A stretch of 34,184 bases of DNA from Planctomycetota bacterium. GTDB taxonomy: Bacteria > Planctomycetota > J058 > JAJDCQ01. The notes beneath the pieces were generated by a model. That model ran no database searches, was not told the DNA's origin, and saw only the letters and a list, made by a program, of their open reading frames with translations. A program made the translations under genes and the position numbers. The stretch's first letter is position 1; each line of letters starts with the position of its first letter. The DNA lies in assembly GCA_029260755.1 (NCBI GenBank), contig JAJDCQ010000166.1, forward strand, positions 1 through 34,184. The letters run 5' to 3'. Shown here one piece after another: positions 8,246-16,725 of the stretch.

Positions 8246-9652
8246 ATGACCGACTCGACGCGACGCCTCACCATCGTCCTCGCGACCGCCTTCGCTCTTG
8301 CGATCGCGGTCGTCCCGGGGCCCGTCGCGGACGCCGCGCCGGGCGACCCGCCCTGGAAGGAGATCCTCGGTCCGGCCGAGGGGGAGGTTCCGGGCCCGCG
8401 TGATGGCGACGTCGAGTGGATGACCGACGTCGGCGCGGCGTTCGACCTCGCCCGCCGCGAGAAGCGACCGCTCTTCGTGACGATGCGATGCCTCCCGTGC
8501 AAGCAATGCGCGGACTTCGACAAGGACGTCCTCGAGGGCGGCACCGAGCTCGATCCGCTCCTGCGGCGCTTCGTCACCGTGAGGATCACGAGCGTGCGCG
8601 ACGTCGACCTCGGCGTCTTTCCGATGGCGGGCTGGCAGGACCTCGACCTCTCGTGGTGGGGGTGGTTCCTCACCCCGGAGCGACAGGTCGTCGCCGTCTT
8701 CGGCGGGCGCGACCACGTCTCGGACACGACGCGCATCTCGGTCCCGGCGCTCGTGAGCACGATGGAGCGCGTGCTCGCCCACGTGAACGACCCGCGCCGC
8801 GCCGAGTGGAAGATCGACCGGGAGCCCGAGATCGCGGCCGGAGAGGCGATGACGCCCCGGAACCTGCCCGGCTTCGACGCCTGGGCGAGGGAGGGCTGGG
8901 ACGGGAAGCCGCGCAAGATCCTCACCGATGCCGACGCGTGCCTTCACTGTCACGAGGTCGCCGACGTCCTCCGCGAGCCTGCGGTTCGCGCGAAGACGCT
9001 CGACAAGGAGCGCGACCTGACGCCGTGGCCGCTCCCCGAGAACGTGGGGATCGAGCTCGACCGCGACCACGGCCTGAAGGTGAGCGCGGTCACTCCCGGG
9101 AGCGCGGCCGCCGCGATCGGCCTCGAGGCGGGCGACGTCCTCGGGGCGGCCGGCGGCCGCCGCCTCTTCGGGCAGGCCGACCTCCGCGGCGTCCTCCACC
9201 GCGGCCCGCGCGACGCCGGCGAGATCGGCCTCGTCTGGACGCGCGGGTCGGGCGAGGCGAGCGAGGTCCACCGCGGAACGCTCGAGGTCGAGGCTGGCTG
9301 GCGCGAGACCGTCCTCGACTGGCGCATGTCGATCTCGCAGGGCAACGTCGGCGCGGGGCCCGGCTTCTTCCCCCTCCGCTCGCCCCACCGCAATCGGCAC
9401 CGCGTCCCGGAGGGGAAGATGGCCGTCGAGCCCTACATGGGCCCGAGCTCGAGGTCGGTCGCGGCGAAGGCCGGCGTGAAGAAGAGCGACTGCCTCGTCG
9501 CCGTGGATGGCGAGAGCCCTCCGATCCACGGGAGGGCGTTCCTCGTCTGGTTCCGGAAGCGCTACGACCCTGGCGACATCGTCACCCTCCGGCTGATCGC
9601 CCGGGACGGGAAGGAGCGGGACGTGAGCTACCGGCTCGGATCGGGCGAGTAG
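8246..9652 (+). CDS. Exported thioredoxin-like protein with CXXCH heme motif and PDZ domains
   Basis: Predicted protein of 468 residues. An N-terminal signal peptide (about 1-31, hydrophobic core then ADA-APG) is followed by a thioredoxin-like fold (about 55-180). Its redox site is CLPCKQC (C82, C85, C88) in place of the usual CxxC after a WC start. A single CLHCH motif (232-236) fits covalent c-type heme attachment. A PDZ-like segment follows (about 275-320, VTPGSAAAAIGLEAGDVL), then a second PDZ-like segment near 395-460 (SVAAKAGVKKSDCLVAVDG). I infer a periplasmic redox or protein-quality role. No catalytic protease triad is visible. ATG 8246 has a GGAGGT at 8237-8242. The gene is 23 bases after kinase 2, and only 13 bases separate its stop from the convergent ECF gene. 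Confidence 0.82.
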   Translation: MTDSTRRLTIVLATAFALAIAVVPGPVADAAPGDPPWKEILGPAEGEVPGPRDGDVEWMTDVGAAFDLARREKRPLFVTMRCLPCKQCADFDKDVLEGGTELDPLLRRFVTVRITSVRDVDLGVFPMAGWQDLDLSWWGWFLTPERQVVAVFGGRDHVSDTTRISVPALVSTMERVLAHVNDPRRAEWKIDREPEIAAGEAMTPRNLPGFDAWAREGWDGKPRKILTDADACLHCHEVADVLREPAVRAKTLDKERDLTPWPLPENVGIELDRDHGLKVSAVTPGSAAAAIGLEAGDVLGAAGGRRLFGQADLRGVLHRGPRDAGEIGLVWTRGSGEASEVHRGTLEVEAGWRETVLDWRMSISQGNVGAGPGFFPLRSPHRNRHRVPEGKMAVEPYMGPSSRSVAAKAGVKKSDCLVAVDGESPPIHGRAFLVWFRKRYDPGDIVTLRLIARDGKERDVSYRLGSGE

Positions 9653-9665
9653 CGCCCCGCCGCGA

Positions 9666-12600
9666 CTACCGGGGAAGAGCCACCGCGACCGCGCGCTCCT
9701 CGCCGACGGCGACCGCGACGGACGACCGCGCCCTTCGCCCGTCGCGATCAGTCACGATGACCTCGACGGCGTGGACCGCGATCGGTCCCGACGCGAAGAC
9801 GCCGCGACGGTCGGTCACGCGCTCCTCGCTCGTGACCGCCCCGGCGGCATCGGTCGGCGCGAGGGGGACCGCCCGACCGGTCGCGTCGGCGAAGCGAACG
9901 TGCGCGTCCGCGACCGGGGCGCCGTCGGCGTCGACGACGGTCACGACGAGCTCTCCCGCCGGCGGAAGAGCGACTCTGACGGCGCGCTCGGCGCCCGAGG
10001 CGTCGAGCGCGATCGATGCGCGCCCGAGGGCCGTGCCCGGCCCGAACGCCCAGACCTCCCACGCTCCGGCCGCCGCGCCGGCGATCTCGACCCGACCGGT
10101 CTCGCCGAGCTCGTCCCCGGGCAGCAAGGCCGCCGCCGGGACGGGCGCGACGCCATCGGGGGCGAGCACGGCGCGCGCCCCTTCGACCGGATCGCCGTCC
10201 GCGTCGACGACGGTGACGACGAGCGGCGCCGCGGTCTCGTCGGCCGAGAGGTCGAGCGTGATCGCCCCGACGTCCGCGCCGCTGGCGACGGCGAGCGGCT
10301 CGGAGACGGCGCTCCCGACCCGCCCGACGACCGCCCGCAGCCGGTAGGAGCCCGCGGGAAGCCCGTCGATCTCCCAGCTCCCGTCCGGCCACACGATGCC
10401 CGCGTGCTCCCGACCGAGGGTCGCCTCCTCGGCCACGACGAGGCCGATCGAGACGGCGGCATCGCGATCGGTCAGGTCTCGGACGCGTCGTCCGGTCACG
10501 ACGCCCGCGACCCGCGCCGCGGCGAGGTCGACGTCGCGGACGACCTCACCGCCTCCGGGCGGCACGGTCACGCGCACGCGCCGCGCGGCGCCGCCTTCGA
10601 GCGTCGCCTGCAGCGACCAGCGCCCCGGAGGCACGTCCTCGAACGCGTAGCGGCCGTCGTCTCCGAGGACGGCCAAGATCTCCTCGCCGGCGGCCGACGT
10701 CAGGGCGCGTAGCCGGACGCCGCCGAGGTCGACGGCGACGCCGTCGCGCGTCACGCGTCCGCTCACGCGCGTCCCGACCGGCCGCGGACCGAGGTCGTGG
10801 CGGACCCGCTCGGGGGAGCGCACATGGATCGTGCGCATCCCCTTGCCGAACGGGTCGATGTCATCGAGGGCGTCGAGCGCGTCCGGACCATCGGGGTCCT
10901 CGACGAGCACCACGATGGAGCGCGACGAGGCGAGGCCGCGGATCCGGTAGTCGCCCGTCGCGTCGACGATCGCCACGCGCGCCCCCGGGCCGCCGGTCGA
11001 GACGGCGATCACCATGCCGCCCGCGGCGGGCGCGCCGTCCCCGCGCCGGGCGACGCCGTGGAGCTCGCCGCCGGACGCGAGCGTCACGTCCACCGACGCC
11101 GTCTCGCCCTCGACGAGCTTCACGGTCGGGCGTCCGGAGGCCCAGTCGGCGTGCGCGACGACGAGGCGTCGCTTCCCGGCCGGCAGCCCCTCGATCCGGA
11201 AACGACCGACCGCATCGGTCAGACCGTAGACGGCGTCCGGCCCGGCCGGCCCGACCTTCGCCTCACCGTCGGCGCCGCGCGCCCCCGGCATCGGGCGACC
11301 GAGCTCGGCCTCGATGCTCCGCTCGAGCGCCGTGCCCTCCATCCACGTCTCGGGCGAGATCAGGGCGAAGCCGGCCGGCTTGCCGCAGAAGATCCCGATG
11401 CCGGCGTTCGAGAGCGGGCGGCCATCCTCGTCGCGAACGATCCCCTCGACCGCGGCGCCTTGCCCCAGGACGACCTCGACCTCGGCCGTCTCGCCCGCCG
11501 CGATGCGGACGGCGTTCGACCGGGCCGGGCCGCGGCCCGAGGGTCGAGCGACCGCCCGGAATCCGCCCATCGCGGCGGCGCGCATCGGCCCGATCCGGAA
11601 CCGTCCGGCCGCGTCGGTCGTCGCCGACTCCTCCTCGATGAAGATGAAGGTCTGGAGCTTCATCGCCGTCGCCTCGGCATCGACGACGCAGCCAGGCACG
11701 GGCGCGCCGCTCGGGTCGATCACGCGCCCGCGGAGGACCACGCCGGCGGTGAGCTTCAGCTTCGCGTCGCCGCCGTCGATCTGCGCGAAGGTGCGCATGC
11801 CGACGAGCCGGCCGGCCGGGTCGCGAGCCTCGATCGTGACGAGCGCATCCCAGTCGACGTCGTCGAGCCCGAGGTCGTCGTCCTCGTCGTCGTCATCCGC
11901 CATCTCCTCCTCGTCATCGCCGGGCTCGTCCGGGTCCGGATCGGGCTCGTCCGGAGACGGGGGCGGGAACGGAACGTCCTCGAGGGCAAACCGTCCGTCC
12001 GCGCCCGTCCGCACGCTCGAGACCGACTCGCCTTCCTCGTCGGCCACCCGGACGGCGGCGCCGCCGAACGGGCGTCCATCCGGTCCGAGGACGATCCCGA
12101 CGACCCGACCCGTCCGGACCGCGGTGGCCGAGCCGGTGCCCGTGCCCGTGCCCGTGCCCGTGCCCGTGGCCGCGGCCGTGGCCGTGCCCGTGGCCGTGCC
12201 CGTGGCCGTGGCCGTGGCCGGGTCCGTGGCGGAGTCCGCTTGGGTGCCATCCGAAGCGCCCGCCCCGCCGAGCGCGACCGGGTCCGTCGACGCGAGCGTC
12301 CAGCCCCGCGCCGCGGCCAGCCCGACGACGCTCGCGATCAGCGCCGCGCCGACCACGCCCATCGCCGCCTTCGCCATCGCCGCCTTGCGCGCCGCCGCCC
12401 CGATCGCCTGCCCGGTGCGGATCACCTCCGCGATCGGCGGCGCCGCCGGCACGATCACCGGCAGCTCGGCCTCGATCGCTCCCGCGACCGAGATCAGGTC
12501 GACCAGGATCGCGCCCGGCGCGACGATGCCCGCCCGTCCGAGGCGGTCGGAGAGCTCGGCCAACCCGCGCCGCAGGCGCGAGCTCGCCGTCCCCGGACGG

Positions 12601-13166
12601 ATCGCGAGGGCGCGCGCCACCTCGCGGTGGCTCAGCCCGTCGAAGTAGTGGAGCACGATCGGGTGGCGAAGCTCCTCGGGCAGGGCGTGGACTGCGCGGC
12701 GCACCGCGTCCGCCTCCTCGCGCCGCACGGCCTCGTCGTCGCCCGCCGGGACACGCCCGCCGGGCCCGCCGCCGCGCTCCTGCTCCCGGCGGTCGACGGC
12801 GACCCGCTCGTGATGCGCCCGGCGTCGGCTCGCCCGCTGTCGATTCCGGACCGAGTTGACGACGAGGCGATAGAGGAACCCGTCGAACGAGCCGGTCGGC
12901 CGGTAGCGAGCGGCGGCCGCAGAGAGGCGTCCCATCGCCTCCTGGGCGCAGTCCTCGGCGGTCGCCGGGTCGCCGACGAGGCGTCGCGCGATCCGGAACG
13001 CCCGCTCGAAGTGGCGGGCGACGAGGCGCTCGAGCGCGCGCTCGTCCCCGCCGCGACCCCACCGGGCCAGCAGCTCCTCGTCGTGATCGACCAGCTCCAC
13101 CATCGAGAGAGGCTCCGCCGAGATCCCGTCGAGCACCGTATCCACCGTCGCCACCAGCGTCATCAT
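9666..13166 (-). CDS. ECF sigma factor fused to a membrane helix and carboxypeptidase-regulatory-like ectodomain
   Basis: Predicted protein of 1166 residues. The N-terminus is an ECF-type sigma-70: region 2 at about 45-115 (AEDCAQEAMGRLS, then SFDGFLYRLVVNSVRNRQR) and region 4 at about 155-210 (LPEELRHPIVLHYFDGLSHR and a helix-turn-helix). One membrane helix follows (about 267-288), then an Ala/Thr/Gly linker coded by a hexanucleotide tandem repeat (about 317-350). The rest, to the C-terminus, is several beta-rich carboxypeptidase-regulatory-like repeats (G-x-V-x-D-x-x-G-x-P-V and D-x-x-G-R-F-x-x-x-x-x-P motifs). A very acidic insert (about 405-440) lies in the first repeat. This topology would tether the sigma factor to the membrane with an outside sensor. 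ATG 13166 is preferred over upstream starts because AAAGGAGAG lies just before it. The gene is divergent from kinase 3 across 67 bases. Confidence 0.9.
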   Translation of the reverse strand: MMTLVATVDTVLDGISAEPLSMVELVDHDEELLARWGRGGDERALERLVARHFERAFRIARRLVGDPATAEDCAQEAMGRLSAAAARYRPTGSFDGFLYRLVVNSVRNRQRASRRRAHHERVAVDRREQERGGGPGGRVPAGDDEAVRREEADAVRRAVHALPEELRHPIVLHYFDGLSHREVARALAIRPGTASSRLRRGLAELSDRLGRAGIVAPGAILVDLISVAGAIEAELPVIVPAAPPIAEVIRTGQAIGAAARKAAMAKAAMGVVGAALIASVVGLAAARGWTLASTDPVALGGAGASDGTQADSATDPATATATGTATGTATAAATGTGTGTGTGTGSATAVRTGRVVGIVLGPDGRPFGGAAVRVADEEGESVSSVRTGADGRFALEDVPFPPPSPDEPDPDPDEPGDDEEEMADDDDEDDDLGLDDVDWDALVTIEARDPAGRLVGMRTFAQIDGGDAKLKLTAGVVLRGRVIDPSGAPVPGCVVDAEATAMKLQTFIFIEEESATTDAAGRFRIGPMRAAAMGGFRAVARPSGRGPARSNAVRIAAGETAEVEVVLGQGAAVEGIVRDEDGRPLSNAGIGIFCGKPAGFALISPETWMEGTALERSIEAELGRPMPGARGADGEAKVGPAGPDAVYGLTDAVGRFRIEGLPAGKRRLVVAHADWASGRPTVKLVEGETASVDVTLASGGELHGVARRGDGAPAAGGMVIAVSTGGPGARVAIVDATGDYRIRGLASSRSIVVLVEDPDGPDALDALDDIDPFGKGMRTIHVRSPERVRHDLGPRPVGTRVSGRVTRDGVAVDLGGVRLRALTSAAGEEILAVLGDDGRYAFEDVPPGRWSLQATLEGGAARRVRVTVPPGGGEVVRDVDLAAARVAGVVTGRRVRDLTDRDAAVSIGLVVAEEATLGREHAGIVWPDGSWEIDGLPAGSYRLRAVVGRVGSAVSEPLAVASGADVGAITLDLSADETAAPLVVTVVDADGDPVEGARAVLAPDGVAPVPAAALLPGDELGETGRVEIAGAAAGAWEVWAFGPGTALGRASIALDASGAERAVRVALPPAGELVVTVVDADGAPVADAHVRFADATGRAVPLAPTDAAGAVTSEERVTDRRGVFASGPIAVHAVEVIVTDRDGRRARSSVAVAVGEERAVAVALPR
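12136..12219. repeat. In-frame tandem hexanucleotide repeat GTGCCC/GTGGCC, 14 units
   Basis: Fourteen contiguous hexamers: five GTGCCC, then GTGGCC variants with one GCGGCC. On the coding (minus) strand they give an Ala/Thr/Gly linker right after the membrane helix of the ECF fusion. The unit is six bases, so copy-number change would alter linker length without shifting the frame. Two degenerate units continue to about 12231. Confidence 0.9.
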
Positions 13167-13233
13167 CGATCTCTCCTTTCGAGGCGCCGCCCGGCTCGGG
13201 CGGCTCGGCAGGAGAAACACCGGCGGGGGCCGG

Positions 13234-16182
13234 GTGCATCACGAGTCCCCGATTCTGGAGAATGGACCGCGAAGGAGCCCCACCATCCACCAGACCCCGG
13301 GCACGCCCCCGAGCGCCGGAACCGGCCGCAAGCTCTCGACCCCGTTCGCGAAGAACCGGGTGGGCTCGCGGATCGGCCCCTACGTGGTCGAGGCGCCGCT
13401 CGGCCAGGGCGGCATGGGCGCGGTCTACCGCGCGCGCCACGAGAGCACCGGCGCCATCCACGCCCTCAAGGTGATCCACGCGCGCCGCCTCGACGCCGCC
13501 CGCGCCGAGGTCGCCCTCGCCCGCTTCCGGCGCGAGGCGGAGGTGCTCGCCCGGATCGAGGGGCACCCGCACATCGTCCGGATCCACGCCTCGGGCGTCG
13601 ACGACGGCGTCCCGTGGTGCGCGATGGAGCTCGTCGACGGGCGCTCGCTCGCCGACGTCATCGTGTCGGACGGCCGGCTCTCCCCGCGCCGCGCCGCCGA
13701 GATGCTCGAGCACGTGGCGCGCGCGGTCCACCACGCCCACCGGCTCGGCGTCGTCCATCGCGACCTCAAGCCCGAGAACGTCCTCGTCGACGCCGCCGGC
13801 CGCCCCCACGTCGTCGACTTCGGCCTCGCCTACGACGCGTTCGCCGACGAGCTCACCCGCACCGGCGAGCTCCTCGGGACGCCGGCGTTCATGGCGCCCG
13901 AGCAGATCAACCGGAGCTCGACCGACATCGCCGGCCGGATCGGCCCGGCGACCGACGTCTATGGCCTCGGCGGGCTGCTCTACGCGGCCGTCACGGGGCA
14001 CGCGCCGTTCGAGGGCGAGAGCCCCGTCTCGCTCCTGGTCGACATCGTCCGCACCCCGCCGAAGCCGCCGCGCGCCCACGTCCCCGAGCTGCCCGCCTCG
14101 ATCGAGAAGGTCTGCCTCCACGCCCTCGAGAAGCACCCCGATCGGCGCCACCGGAGCGCCGGCGCGTTCGCCGACGACCTCGCGCGCTGGCTCGCCGGCG
14201 AGTCGGTCGCGAGCGCGCCGGGCAGCCGGCTGAGCAGCTTCCTCCCCGCCTGGGTGCCACGACGACGCTCGATCCTCGCCCTCGTCGCGGTCTCGGCCAT
14301 CGCGGCCGGCGGCGCGGTGATCGCGATGGCGGGCGGCCTGTTCGGCGAGCCGCCCCGCGAGCGCCTCGACGCCTTCGCCCGCCGCCTCGAGCTCGCCGGG
14401 GCGCTCGGCGCGGCCGACCGCGACCAGCTCGCGACGCTCGCCGCGAGCGAGGAGCTGGCCGCCGCGGCCCCGGACCAGGCGCGCCGCGCGGAGCTGCTCG
14501 CGCGCCTGGCCGCGATCGTGAGCGCCCCGCCGGCGGCGGACGGACGCTCGGACGCCATCGCCGTCGCCAAGCTGCTCCGCGGCGAGGCGACCGCCCCGCC
14601 CGACCGGGCGCTCCTCGGGTTCGCCGCTCGGGTGCTCCGGGACGGATCGCGCTGGGTCGAGCTCGATGTCGTCCTCCACGGCGTGGCGCCGGCGGCGACC
14701 GGGGTCGATCCGATGGCCCTCGCCGCGCTCGCCCGCGCCATGGCCGCGAGCGATGCGCCCCCGACCCTGCGCCCGCCGCTCGACGCCGACGCCTTCGGCG
14801 CGCTCCACGGCGCGCCCGGACTCGGCGCGCCGGATCGAGCGCGGCTGCTGGCGGCGCGCGGCGCGCGCCTGCTCGCCGAGGGCGACCTCGAGGACCATCC
14901 GGCCGCCCTCGACGCGCTCCTCGATGCCCGCGCCGCGGACGACGTCCGGATCGACGGCCGCGGCTGGCCGCTCACCTTCCGGAACGACGCGGTGCTCCGG
15001 CTCGCGGACCTGAGCGGCAGCGACCCGGCCCGCGCCCGCGCCCTCTCGGAGCTGCTCGTCCGCTCGGCCGACAAGCGCGACCGACTTCCCCCCGCGACGA
15101 TCGGCGAGCTCCAGCAGGCGGCGGGCATCTCGACCGTCCTCGGCGCGAGCCTCGACAACCCGACCGAGGAGCAGGTCGAGCGGATGCTCACCGTCGACGC
15201 GGTCCTCGAGTCGTTCGGCGCGTCGTCGTTCCACCCCGGCCGCCTCCCCGGCCACCATGAGGGGATGCCGCCCGAGCGCTTCGTCACCCTCGCCGAGGCC
15301 GAGGCGGCGCGATCGCCGGGGCGACGATGCCCGGCGCGTCTCCTGATCCTCGCCTTCCTGGTCAACGACACCGGCCTCCCGGGCGCCGACGGCTTCGTCG
15401 CCGCCGCCGCCGAGACCGGCATCGACGAGCCGTGGCTCCACTACGGGGCGGGCGACCTCCTCTATCGCCACGGCCAGCGCGCGAAGGGGCTCGAGCACCT
15501 CGAGCGCGCGCTCACGCTCGAGCGCGAGCTGCCCGACGCGCGCCGGGCGCCGCTCTTCCCCGAGCGGCTGGCGTACTTCGCGCTCGTTGGCCGCCCCGAG
15601 CGGAGCCAGATCGATCGTGCCGCGCGGCTCATCGTCGAGGCCTACGGCCTCCAGGGAAAGGGCGCCGACTGGCTCCAGTCGATCGCGAACTCGGGCGGGA
15701 TGCCGCCCTGGCCCCGCAACCGGGAGCGCCGCATCGCCGCCCTCGCCGCGCAGGTGGCGCGCGTCATGATCGAGACGCGCCGCGCTCCGAGCTGCTGCGA
15801 CACGATCGGCGACACGCCGGACCCCGAACGCCTCCTCGGGCTCGGCCTCGAGCTGATGAGCCGGCCGATCGCGCGCGTCTACGGCGCCTTCGACGCCGAG
15901 TCGGGCGACACGAGCGAGGGCGAGCTCCTCTCGCTCCGCGCGGCGCACCGCTTCACCCACGGTCGGCACGCCGACGCCCTCGCCGACCTCGACACGGCGA
16001 TCGACCTCAGCCTCTCGCGCGGATCGCCGAACTCGGCGCAGCAGCGTGAGCACCACCTCCGCCTGGCGCAGCTCTACGAGTCGCGCGGCCGGCTGCGGAT
16101 TCAGCTCGGCCGCAGGGCGGAGGGTGAGGCCGACCGACGGGCCGCGGTGGAGCAGCAGCGCAAGGCGAACGGGGGCCGCTGA
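13234..16182 (+). CDS. Transmembrane Ser/Thr protein kinase with TPR-like ectodomain (kinase 3)
   Basis: Predicted protein of 982 residues from GTG 13234. A second in-frame GTG at 13360, right before the conserved GSRIGPY, is an alternative. The kinase domain (about 45-325) has GQGGMGAVY (58-66), K79, HRDLKPEN (175-182), DFG 195-197 and MAPEQ (220-224), all intact. A membrane helix (about 345-366) separates it from a helical ectodomain with TPR-like C-terminal repeats and a PSCCD Cys pair (854-855). The ectodomain lines up with that of kinase 1 at several points: a VLESFGASSF versus FLEPFGASPL motif, a PLDADAFGALHGAPGL versus PADAEAFARLYDLPGL motif, and the Cys pair. The two genes are therefore paralogues by duplication. 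The gene is divergent from the ECF fusion, so a shared control region is possible. The zinc-ribbon gene follows after 32 bases. Confidence 0.92.
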   Translation: MHHESPILENGPRRSPTIHQTPGTPPSAGTGRKLSTPFAKNRVGSRIGPYVVEAPLGQGGMGAVYRARHESTGAIHALKVIHARRLDAARAEVALARFRREAEVLARIEGHPHIVRIHASGVDDGVPWCAMELVDGRSLADVIVSDGRLSPRRAAEMLEHVARAVHHAHRLGVVHRDLKPENVLVDAAGRPHVVDFGLAYDAFADELTRTGELLGTPAFMAPEQINRSSTDIAGRIGPATDVYGLGGLLYAAVTGHAPFEGESPVSLLVDIVRTPPKPPRAHVPELPASIEKVCLHALEKHPDRRHRSAGAFADDLARWLAGESVASAPGSRLSSFLPAWVPRRRSILALVAVSAIAAGGAVIAMAGGLFGEPPRERLDAFARRLELAGALGAADRDQLATLAASEELAAAAPDQARRAELLARLAAIVSAPPAADGRSDAIAVAKLLRGEATAPPDRALLGFAARVLRDGSRWVELDVVLHGVAPAATGVDPMALAALARAMAASDAPPTLRPPLDADAFGALHGAPGLGAPDRARLLAARGARLLAEGDLEDHPAALDALLDARAADDVRIDGRGWPLTFRNDAVLRLADLSGSDPARARALSELLVRSADKRDRLPPATIGELQQAAGISTVLGASLDNPTEEQVERMLTVDAVLESFGASSFHPGRLPGHHEGMPPERFVTLAEAEAARSPGRRCPARLLILAFLVNDTGLPGADGFVAAAAETGIDEPWLHYGAGDLLYRHGQRAKGLEHLERALTLERELPDARRAPLFPERLAYFALVGRPERSQIDRAARLIVEAYGLQGKGADWLQSIANSGGMPPWPRNRERRIAALAAQVARVMIETRRAPSCCDTIGDTPDPERLLGLGLELMSRPIARVYGAFDAESGDTSEGELLSLRAAHRFTHGRHADALADLDTAIDLSLSRGSPNSAQQREHHLRLAQLYESRGRLRIQLGRRAEGEADRRAAVEQQRKANGGR

Positions 16183-16193
16183 CGCGCGTCGCC

Positions 16194-16212
16194 CCGGAGT
16201 GCTATCCTCCGG
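16194..16212 (+). promoter_or_regulatory. Small inverted repeat directly before the zinc-ribbon gene
   Basis: CCGGAG-TGCTATC-CTCCGG is a perfect 6-bp stem ending two bases before the ATG at 16215. The left arm contains the only GGAG nearby, so the hairpin could hide a ribosome-binding site. The loop contains TATC, which could alternatively be part of a -10 element. Function is unproven. Confidence 0.3.
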
Positions 16213-16214
16213 AT

Positions 16215-16586
16215 ATGACCGACGACGCCGAAGCCGGGAAGCCCGCGGGCCTCCGTCGCTCCTGTCCCGGGTGCGAGGCGAAGATCCCGGTCGACGCCAA
16301 TCGCTGCCCCGAGTGTGACGCCGACGTCCGGAAGATCCTCCGAGAGCGGCGGCTCGGGCCGCCGGACCCGAGAACGCTCGGAGAGACCGGCGGCATGAAC
16401 CCGATGGTCTACGCGGCCGCGGCGATGGTCGTGGTCGTCTACCAGGTCGCGGTGCGCGCCGTCGGCTGGGAGCTCTACGAAGGCCCCTACACCGTGCCGC
16501 GCCTCGCGATCGACTTCGCGGTCGGCGCCGCCGTGTTCGGCGCCGCGGCCTTGGTATCGCGCGCGATCTACGGCGCGCCGCGCTGA
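16215..16586 (+). CDS. Small zinc-ribbon membrane protein, unknown function
   Basis: Predicted protein of 123 residues. The N-terminus has a rubredoxin/zinc-ribbon-like CPGC (17-20) and CPEC (31-34) pair that would bind one zinc. Two hydrophobic stretches (about 65-84 and 101-119) probably form membrane helices with a short WELYEGPYTVPR loop between them. I do not recognise a named family beyond the zinc ribbon. The zinc ribbon should face the cytoplasm if the positive residues before the first helix stay inside. The gene follows kinase 3 by 32 bases and probably shares its transcript. A short hairpin covers the start region. Confidence 0.75.
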   Translation: MTDDAEAGKPAGLRRSCPGCEAKIPVDANRCPECDADVRKILRERRLGPPDPRTLGETGGMNPMVYAAAAMVVVVYQVAVRAVGWELYEGPYTVPRLAIDFAVGAAVFGAAALVSRAIYGAPR

Positions 16587-16614
16587 GGACAGCGAGAGCA
16601 CGACCGCGGCGGGT

Positions 16615-16639
16615 GAGACAGGCGGACGCGTCCGAGACA
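16615..16639. promoter_or_regulatory. GAGACA box pair around a CGGACGCGTCCG palindrome (cluster A)
   Basis: GAGACA occurs at 16615-16620 and 16634-16639, 19 bases apart, flanking the perfect 12-bp palindrome CGGACGCGTCCG (16623-16634). The pair lies 50-70 bases upstream of the -24 element of the sigma54-type promoter at 16683, a typical place for activator binding. The same composite arrangement recurs at 33320-33347. Confidence 0.65.
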
Positions 16640-16682
16640 CCCCGCAGGACGGTCGGAGCCCGCTCCCGTCGACGGTTACGGA

Positions 16683-16699
16683 TTGGCAGGGCTCTTGCA
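16683..16699 (+). promoter_or_regulatory. Sigma54-type promoter upstream of the HPt-REC-kinase operon
   Basis: TTGGCAGGGCTCTTGCA matches the sigma54 consensus YTGGCACGRNNNTTGCW at all specified positions but one. The invariant GG (16685-16686) and GC (16697-16698) have the required spacing. Transcription should start near 16710, about 50 bases before the ATG. GTTACG lies at 16675-16680. Confidence 0.8.
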
Positions 16700-16725
16700 C
16701 TGGACCCGCAGGCGACCCGCCACGC

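Noticed and set aside
9653..9665. A terminator between the convergent thioredoxin/PDZ and ECF genes
   Set aside because: Only 13 bases separate the stops and no stem-loop is visible there.
12136..12219. Hexamer tract as a CRISPR array or a phase-variable off switch
   Set aside because: No spacers; the unit is six bases, so length change keeps the reading frame, and it lies inside a coding region.
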